From Tubiluchus corallicola (lineage: Eukaryota; Priapulida; Priapulimorpha; Priapulimorphida; Tubiluchidae), in the NCBI GenBank assembly GCA_030141605.1, contig JAQGDQ010000340.1, positions 1 through 62,000 of the forward strand: a stretch of 62,000 nucleotides of DNA, written 5' to 3'. Below are positions 50,250 to 59,800 of the stretch, piece by piece. Every line of letters starts with the position of its first letter. Position 1 is the stretch's first letter. The position numbers were made by a program, and so were the translations under genes. The notes below the pieces were generated by a model. That model saw only the letters and a list, made by a program, of their open reading frames with translations, ran no database searches and was not told where the DNA came from.

Positions 50250-53200
50250 CTGCAAAACGGATAAATGTCATTCATTTAGTAGCAGTTACTAGTAAAAATA
50301 TATTGCAAAACAAATATATATAATAATTTCGTTTAGGACACAGTCTAACGCGTTAAGTAACATAATACTAATTTCCAAGGTGGTCCAGATTATTACCCGT
50401 GTGTCACTTCGATAAACCCGTGCGTACTTAGTCGAAGAACCAGCAGTACCATTTTTTAAGTTTTTGGTATAACTCGGTTGGGAGTTGAACCCACTACCTC
50501 CTGATATTAATACGAACACTTTGGCTTACAAATACCCTATCACGACTTGACTATCATAACTTAACGAATCTGAAACAATTTGTTATGCTTTCAATTGCCA
50601 ACAGACTGCAGCTAACAATGTTTAGACAACTGGTGCTAGGCTGGCAACACTGTTTTACAAAAACACTAATTAGATTTATAGCATGAATTAGTGTGGTATT
50701 TTCAGGAAACATTTGTGAAACAGATTGTGATGTTTTCTTAGCGGGTTGAAAACACAATTTTTTACGTACAATTAGAACAACACATAGTATGCTTTCAAAA
50801 TACTTATTTAATTATTTTTGATGCAAAATCAGTAGCAAATATCAAGCTAGCCCATTAATTCTGAAACAACGCTTAGATATTCTGGTGGAGAAAATTCCAA
50901 ATGTAAGAATCCAAGGGAAAAAATCAGATTTCTTTGCAAAGTCTGGTTTTAAAATACTTATTTAATTGTTTTTGTATGCAAGATCAGCAGCAAATATCAA
51001 GTTACCCACCGATTTTGAAAGAACGTCTGGATATGGTGACAGAGAGAATTCCACATGTAAGAAGTCCAAGAGAAAAACGGATTTCTTTGCAAACACTGGG
51101 GTTTTAAAAAACTTATTTAATTATTTTTGTATGCAAGATCAGCAGCAAATATCAAGTTACCCACCGATTTTGAAAGAACATCTGGATATTTTGACAGAGA
51201 GAATTCCACAAGTAAGAAGTCCAAAGGAAAAAATGGGTTTTTGCGCAAAGTCTGGTTTTAAAATACTTATTTAATTGCCTTTGTATGCAACATCAGCAGC
51301 AAATATCAAGCAACCCATCGAATCTGAAAGAATGTCTGGATATTCTGACAGAGAAAATTCAATGTGTAAAAGAGAAAAAGGGTAAAAAAATCAAATGAGA
51401 ACCTTAGGAAAGTCCTATTTAAGAAGAAAATGGGTGAAAAAATACCGTCATGAAAGGGATTCGAACCTCGAACCTTTGCATCTGCAATCAAGTACCGTAA
51501 CCACTTAGCCATACACCTTTACAAGATCTACGATCAGGTACTCAATTAAAACTAAGAAAACATGGATAAGCAGCTGGAAGTTCCTATTTACAAGGAGCAT
51601 GGCTGGAAAAATCGTTACATGAACGGGATTCTGGATCGGCACTCAAGCACCATAGCCACTTAGCCATTCACCTTAACAACATCAATGCTCAGTTCACATT
51701 ACTTCCCAATGTCTGCACCAGCTGTCACACTCATTTCAAAGCACATTTCTACAATGTTTTACAACCCTTGTAACACCGAACATAAAAGGGTCGGCATGGA
51801 AATTTTACTCTCTAACAAGCCTATTACAAAACACAGCTTCAGTTTACTACTCCCAGTGGGCGCTTAAAACCAAAGAGACCTAATCAATTTAATGAGACGG
51901 ACCATTACAAACTTTTGATGTACGCATATCCAGAAGGAATGAGAACATTTTGTAGGAGTACCTAAATCTTTACTGCTACTGTTTTTCAATCTTGAATAAA
52001 CGAGTTCAAAGTTGGAAGCGACCCATGTACAGTCAAGGTACAGCAGCACTGACAATTTTGAAAGAAAAACTTGCCATTCTAAATGGAAAGTAATAATTTT
52101 CTCACCTTTTAATTTTCCCAGTAATCTTAGTGCAGCAATTTCAGCATAGGTGCATCCTCCGACAAAGAACACTAAAACAACGCGAGATGATTCATGCTGA
52201 TTGTTTGGCTTTCCTGAAAGACAATGAAAACTAAAACAATGCATAATGATTCATGCTGATTGTTTGGTTTTCCTGAAAGACAATGAAAACTTAAACAATG
52301 CATGATGATTCATGCTGATTGTGTGGTTTTCCTGGAAGATAATGAAAACTAAAACAATGCATGATGATTCATGCTGATTGTGTGGTTTTCCTGGAAGATA
52401 ATGAAAACTAAAACAATGCATGATGATTCATGCTGATTGTTTGGTTTTCCTGGAAGACAAAGAAAACTAAAACAATGCATAATGATTCATGCTGATTGTT
52501 TGGTTTTCCTGAAAGACAATGAAAACTTAAACAATGCATGATGATTCATGCTGATTGTTTGGTTTTCCTGAAAGACAATGAAAACTAAAACAATGCATGA
52601 TGATTCGTGCTGATTGTTTGGTTTTCCTGAAAGACAATGAAAACTTAAACAATGCATGATGATTCATGCTGATTGTTTGGTTTTCCTGAAAGACAATGAA
52701 AACTTAAACAATGCATGATGATTCACGCTGATTGTTTGGTTTTCCAGAAAGACAATGAAAACTTAAACAATGCACGATGATTCATGCTGATTGTTTGGTT
52801 TTCCTGAAAGACAATGAAAACTTAAACAATGCATGATGATTCATGCTGATTGTTTGGTTTTCCTGAAAGACAATGAAAACTTAAACAATGCATGATGATT
52901 CATGCAGATTGTTTGGTTTTCTTAAATAGAATGAAAACTAAAACAATGTGTGATGATTAGACAAAAGAAATGGTTCATGGCAGCAGACAGCAACACCTAC
53001 ATTGATTCAAACAAAGTATCTAAGGAAACTCAAAAACAATGTATAATTGTTTGGTTTTCTTAAATACAATAAAAACCGAAACAATGCATGATGACTCATG
53101 CTGATTGCTTGATTTTCCTGAAAGACAAAGAAAACTAAAACAATGCATGATGATTCATGCTGATTGCTTGGTTTTCATGAAAGACAAAGAAAACTAAAAC

Positions 53201-56200
53201 GATGCATGACGATTCATGCTGATTGCTTGATTTTCATGAAAGACAAAGAAAACTAAAACAATGCATGATGATTCATGCTGATTGTTTGGTTTTCATGAAA
53301 GACAAGGAAGCTCAAACAATGCATGATGATTCATGCTGATTGTTTGGTTTTCCTGAAAGACAAAGAAAACTAAAACAATGCATGATGATTCATGCTGATT
53401 GTTTGGTTTTCATGAAAGACAAAGAAAACTAAAACAATGCATGATGATTCATGCTGATTGTTTGGTTTTCATGAAAGACAAGGAAGCTCAAACAATGCAT
53501 GATGATTCATGCTGATTGTTTGGTTTTCATGAAAGACAAAGAAAACTAAAACAATGCATGATGATTCATGCTGATTGTTTGGTTTTCATGAAAGACAAGG
53601 CAGCTTAAACAATGCATGATGATTCATGCTGATTGTTTGGTTTTCCTGAAGGACAAAGAAAACTAAAACAATGCATGATGATTCATGCTGTTTGTTTGGT
53701 TTTCCTGAAAGACAATGAAAACTAAAACAATGCATGATGATTAATGGCGATTATTTGGTTTTCATGAAAGACAAAGAAAACTAAAACAATGCATGATGAT
53801 TCATGCAGACTGTTTGGTTTTCCTGGAAGACAAAGAAAACAAAAGCAATGCATGATGATTCATGCTCATTGTTTGGTTTTCCTGGACTACAATGGAAACT
53901 AAAACAATGCATGATGATTCATGCTGATTGTTTGGTTTTCCTGAAAAACAATGAAAACTAAAAACAATGCATGATGATTCATGTTGATTGTTTGGTTTTC
54001 CTGAAACATAATGAAAACTCAAACAATGCATGATGATTCGACAAAAGAGATGGTTCATGGCAGCAGACAGCAACACCTACATCCACAATGGACTGCAGAC
54101 CTGACATAATTACAATTTTAAGCCAAGAACGAAAGGTTCTCGAAGAAATGTAAGATTATCTTTTCTCATACACCAGAGAAAACTAATTATCTGCCTCCTG
54201 AAAGAAAACTAATCCATAAAGATAGCAACAGAAAGAGGATTTCTAACATCGCTAAGTACCTAATTCTTATCGACATGCCAAAAACGAATTTGATAAAATG
54301 ATTTGATTAAATGAGATAATCTGCTGGATAAACAGTTTTCTTAGCTTCGGTGAAAATGAAACTTTTACATCTTTAATACTAAAGGAAAGAAACAAGCAAG
54401 TGGTGGGTAGTTTTCTTTTATACGGTTAATAAGTTTATAAACAAGCAATGATTACAGTTTCACTGCACATAACAGCATTCGATTTTGCAGAAACTGAATT
54501 CAATTTCCCCCGCAAGATAAAACACGATTAAAATTAAAGGAAGACAGGGTGATTTTTCATATACTACCCCATTTTCAATTCCAGTAAGAACTGTACATTT
54601 TAACACAATTAATACTGGAAAAGCGTTTTTGATAATTAAATAATAGGCCAAAATCTTAACTAACGGCTGGCGGATGCAACTGTTGATGACGTCACAAACG
54701 AACATGATTTTTAACATCAGTAATAATCCATGATGCAAGTTTTAAGATAAAATTTCAAATTTACTGCTGTGCCTATGCATGAACTGCCGAACGTGTGCAG
54801 TTCATCACAAACTAACACATCTGAATCGACAAGTACAGCACCAGTTTTCTGTGCAAAGCATTTCCGAAATGCAGGCGCTACTGCCCATCTAACTAGTAAA
54901 TAGTGAAATGCATGTAACAGCGAAGAATTAGTGGCGCGAACCTGAAATTGCATTCGTGTGGTAATAATTCTTTTACGTAAGTCATTTTTGAAAAAAGTAG
55001 TACATCTCCTTTCAATATTTTAAAGAGTAGACTGTTCTGACTCACAGTTTAAGATTGGGTCCGGTTTTGCTTTAAGATTAAGATTAAGATTTAATTTATT
55101 TGTCTCATTCCGCACATTTATAATACAACACAAAATTCAAATTCAAAATTCCCAAAAAAATTTATATGCTAAAAAACTGGCGTATGAGATCGTTTTACCA
55201 ATAAAAAATGACAAATCAATACAAGATCAATCACCTGTTTTTGGTGAGGCAATGGTGCACATTGGGATGGCGATGCAATGCCATTCTACCAGGTGGCATG
55301 AATATTTTAAATGACTAAGAATTTTTTTCTAGTTACATAAGTCTTTGAAACAGCTAAGAATTATGCTAAGTAATATAACTTTACATTGAAAGTTTTTTGA
55401 GACATACTATGAAATTTATATTCTTTTCCTTTAAACTTGGATTTCTACCCCCTAACAAGAATGAAATTATTTGCATTCGATATTAACATTACAATAACTT
55501 ACCTACGTAATACGAAAATTCTGAAAGGATCTCACATTATAATTATGGCAGAAGTGAGATTACCAGAGCCCACAAGTGCACTAAGTCCTGATTGGCTTGA
55601 TGAACATGACTGTTCAGGAGGAAACTTGATAGCCAATCTGTCAACTTGGCTTCGTGAACATCTATGGGAAGGACCTTCCAGGGCTTCGCGGGTTGACATT
55701 ATGTAAATGTCAAGTGGTGATTAGCTCGGAGGAGATTCATTGCCGGATTAAGAAAGTAAACAATCTTGTTACGGGTTTCAGTTAAATGAGTTCAGCGGAA
55801 CAATGACATTTATGGGTCAGTGAGAGAGCAAAGTGCTACTTCCACAAACAATGCATTAAACAATCTAAAAAATGAACAATGTTTACAATGTTTAAAATAA
55901 GCCTTTTTAGAGTTTTGTTGTGCACACGCGCAGTTGTTGTAGGTTAAAGGTTAAGTGTACCACAGCAATGCGTCTCAACTACAACCGTCAGGTGACGTGT
56001 GGGTAAAGCAAAGCTGTCTGCCACATCAGTTAGGTAACTTCAGTTGTTCGCATGCTTTGCTTAATTATACATTAGTCTGTGCATAGAGTGATTTACTTGG
56101 AAACAAGAAAAACTGAACTAGCTGTTACAACTGTTACTACACTGTATTGCATAAGCATGGGATGCGAGGCATTGTCAAGTGTACACAAATGTGTTGTCTA

Positions 56201-56793
56201 GTACACTTAGCCTTTGACCTCTTGACGATCATCAACAATGGAACTGTGAAAAGTCTTACTGGTATAAATCCGGCTTAAAGGGGAAGAAAAGGGATTTCTA
56301 AAGAATGTCTCAAAAGACTTTCCATGCAAAATTATATTACTTACCTTGTTAAAAAACTTACGTAACTAGAAAAGAAAAATTCCTAATACAGCTATTTAAA
56401 ATGTTCTCACGAACTGGTAAAACAGTTTTGCATCGCCATCCCAGTATGCACCACTGACTCACCAAAATAACATTATTGGTCTCAATGACAATATAAAGTA
56501 ATTAAAACATTTGCTTAGTGAGCGAAGAGTGTGCTAGGAACGTATGTCTGACAATTTTTTCAGACTTTACGCAGCGTTCTTTAAACTTGCTTCAAACGAC
56601 ATACCATCAAAATGGCTGCGCCTAACTGCCATTGCAGGAGTTTAAACATAAAAGTTTTGTAGAGCGTTACTGCTAAAACAAGCTCTGTATGCAATAAGAC
56701 AGCATTATCACTATTAGCAAGTAAGTGATATAAAATCTCAAACAAATTTTTAATCATTATTTATGAAGTGTTACTTCTTTACTTACTTGCTTA

Positions 56794-56889
<96 letters not shown>

Positions 56890-59800
56890 TTTACTTGCTT
56901 GCTTGCTTGCTTACTTATGTACTGACTGACTGACTGACTGACTTACTTACTTGCTTTAATTATTAGTGATTCTGTTAATAATACGAATCCAAAAAATAGC
57001 ATTTAGTAATTTTCTGTGCCTTTTTGTCTCTCAAGAAAAATAGTTCATAGTATTATGAAACACATTCTCACTTTTTGCCGTGAAATTTTCTACTAATTTA
57101 TTACTCTTCAAATTGCATGATATTGTTCCAGGGTTCGACCCGGTAGAGAGCCTTACGGCCCGCCATCGGTGATGCGGGTAAGCGCTGCATAATAGACATT
57201 CCAGAAATTTAAAAAAAGAAACAACAAAACCAAAACTTAGAATTCAAAAGGGACGGCTGAGAAGAACAACACAATAGAAAAAAAAACAAAACCTGATGAC
57301 AATGCTTCAAACCTTACGGAATCCACGACACTCGACAGGCAGACAGGAGAAGTGCATTCCACGACAACTGACGATGTCACGTGTTCGTTCTTTCCACAGG
57401 AAACCACTGCTCAACCAATCGCAGGTAATGTTATGGGCTTCCTAGTTTAAACTGGAGGTGATAACATTACCTGTAGGTTGGCCGGCCTGGTGCCTATGAA
57501 TAGAACTGCATAATGCACTTTCACCTGTTCAGCTCAATATTTTAAAACTACGTTCACCCACCTTTTAATGACTTGGCTTTAATATTACAGAAATTAATTC
57601 CTGGTAATAATTTTATTACGTCATCCAATCCGTCAAATCCTTCCTTTGATAGGACCTAAAATATAGAATCAATCAATAGTCAGTATAAGTTAAGCAATCC
57701 TGGACATAATTGATTAATCGATAAGAGGCTATAAGGAGTTACATTAATTTTTTGAATTAATTAGATTAATTAACTTACAGAGGAAAACGATTCGTGAATC
57801 ATTAATTAAACAAATTAATTACACTATTCTACTTCATTCCATTACGAATTAATTATTGTCTACGGCCGTATCACATTGAAAACACTGGTTCTCGTCTGAT
57901 CACTGAAGTTAAGCAATGTAGAGCCTGGTTAGTACTTGGATGGGTGACCACCTAGGAATACAGGTGCTGTAGGCTTGCGGATGCCCACACTGTATCTCGA
58001 CACTAGACGGAGGAGCTGCACAAGCAGCCAACGGCTTTAGGGCGGAGGAGGTCAAGTGACCCAACGGCCATGTGTAGAGGAGTAAATCTTCCAAATTAGG
58101 AGTGGAGCCCAGAAGGCGGACCGGTGTAGCATGCTCACTGACTCCGGCAGCTCCTGCTGCCAACCTGGTATCAAACGTATTGCTCCGCTTTCCTTTGGAA
58201 TACACCAGGGATAGTTCCAGGAATAATAAATAATTCACAAGTAAAATAATAAGTAAAATGATGAATAAAATTTATCACTGAATAAAGAATTCATTAGCTT
58301 GCAACAAAACATTCATGAATAATGAATAATTCATCATTGAATAACGAATAATGACCAACGACTTAACTACTGACTAAAATAATAAAGTGAAGCTTAGAAT
58401 CCAATAAAAAGTTTCCAATATAAAATTCCACAGATAAGAAGCCCTGGAGAATATCTGGTTCTTTCTATCAAATATGAAATGAAGATCAGAAAAATAACAG
58501 AGCTAATGTATTCGGGTGAAACATTTCTCTTCTTCTGCAGTTAAAAAGTTCCAGTCACACTAGAACGCTACCACTTCAGAGACACCTAGCGAATACTTTA
58601 ACATTAAATCAAGCAATAATCTTAATCCATCATCCCATTCAAAGCAAATAATGGAAACAGCCAAGAAAGGAAAAGTCTTCTGACTTCCGGAAGAGGAAAA
58701 GTTTCTGGACAAACTACCTCCAGCACCAGTGCATCTGCAGTTTAGTGAATTAACGGGAATTGACTTTTCCTTAAAACAATATCTGTTATTCATTTAACAA
58801 CGTATTCTGGATAAATTTTGCGCATGTGATACATGACAAATCAGTTTTTATACATTGCTGCAGCCCGTAAGCTGAAATCCAGCATTAAATAACAGGGACA
58901 AATTAAAGGACAAGGCAAGGCATTTAGCATGTTGGGTTTATTTTACTGTTATCACTTGAGGCAACACCGGACCAACACTTAAACTGAAGGTCGAAACAAT
59001 CTACTCTTCAAAATATTGAAAGGAAACATACTATTTTTTCAAAAATGACTTACGCAAAAGAATTTTTACCACACAAACACAATTTCGCGTTCGCGCTGTT
59101 ATGTGTATCTTGCCATTCGCTAGTTAGACGGGCACTAGTGTCTGCATTTCCGAAATGCACTGCACAAAAAAGGTGTTGTACCTCTCAGTTCAGATGTGTT
59201 AGAGTGAGACGAACTACACACATTCAACAGCACACAGCGGTAAATTTGAAATTTGAAGTTTAATCTTAAAACTTGCCTAGTTTTAACAGTACAACACACT
59301 GAATATCTTACAGTGGTGATCTAACTTTATTTTCTGTGATGAAGGCCATTACGAGAACTGGTTGATTTCTTGGATGTCTTGCTGTCATGTACTGAGTGCT
59401 TTAAATACGTCGACGTGGCTGAATTATAACTGACAAGTTTCTGCATTTAAGCGTTTTTAACATCAAAAGTTTTTCGAACACAATTTAAAAATATTAAAAC
59501 TATAAACATGCAGCTTCTACAACTGAAAGTCAATGCAATGCAACATCACACTGTGAAACATCAACTTTACAGGGCACTTGCTTTTAATGTTATTGTATTA
59601 TTATTATTTGTTGGGGATAAACTGATACTGTCAAGTGCTGCCACCTTTTAGACCTTTAGGCCTTGAATGAATTTCTTGTTTTAAATTTGTTAGCCTGTAC
59701 TTACATACTCATGTGATTCAATCTGGTTTTATGCAGATGCCAGTAGGATAGCAGACTGTTACACTGTCTAGGTGTTTGCTATCTGTTTATACTTAATTTA

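Noticed and set aside
51306-51512. 68-codon minus-strand ORF starting MAKWLRYL
   Set aside because: It is the translation of a tRNA-like sequence (A box and B box).
53801-54076. 91-codon minus-strand ORF with NNQHESS repeats
   Set aside because: It consists of the 59-bp minisatellite units copied from VPS33B and not a separate gene.
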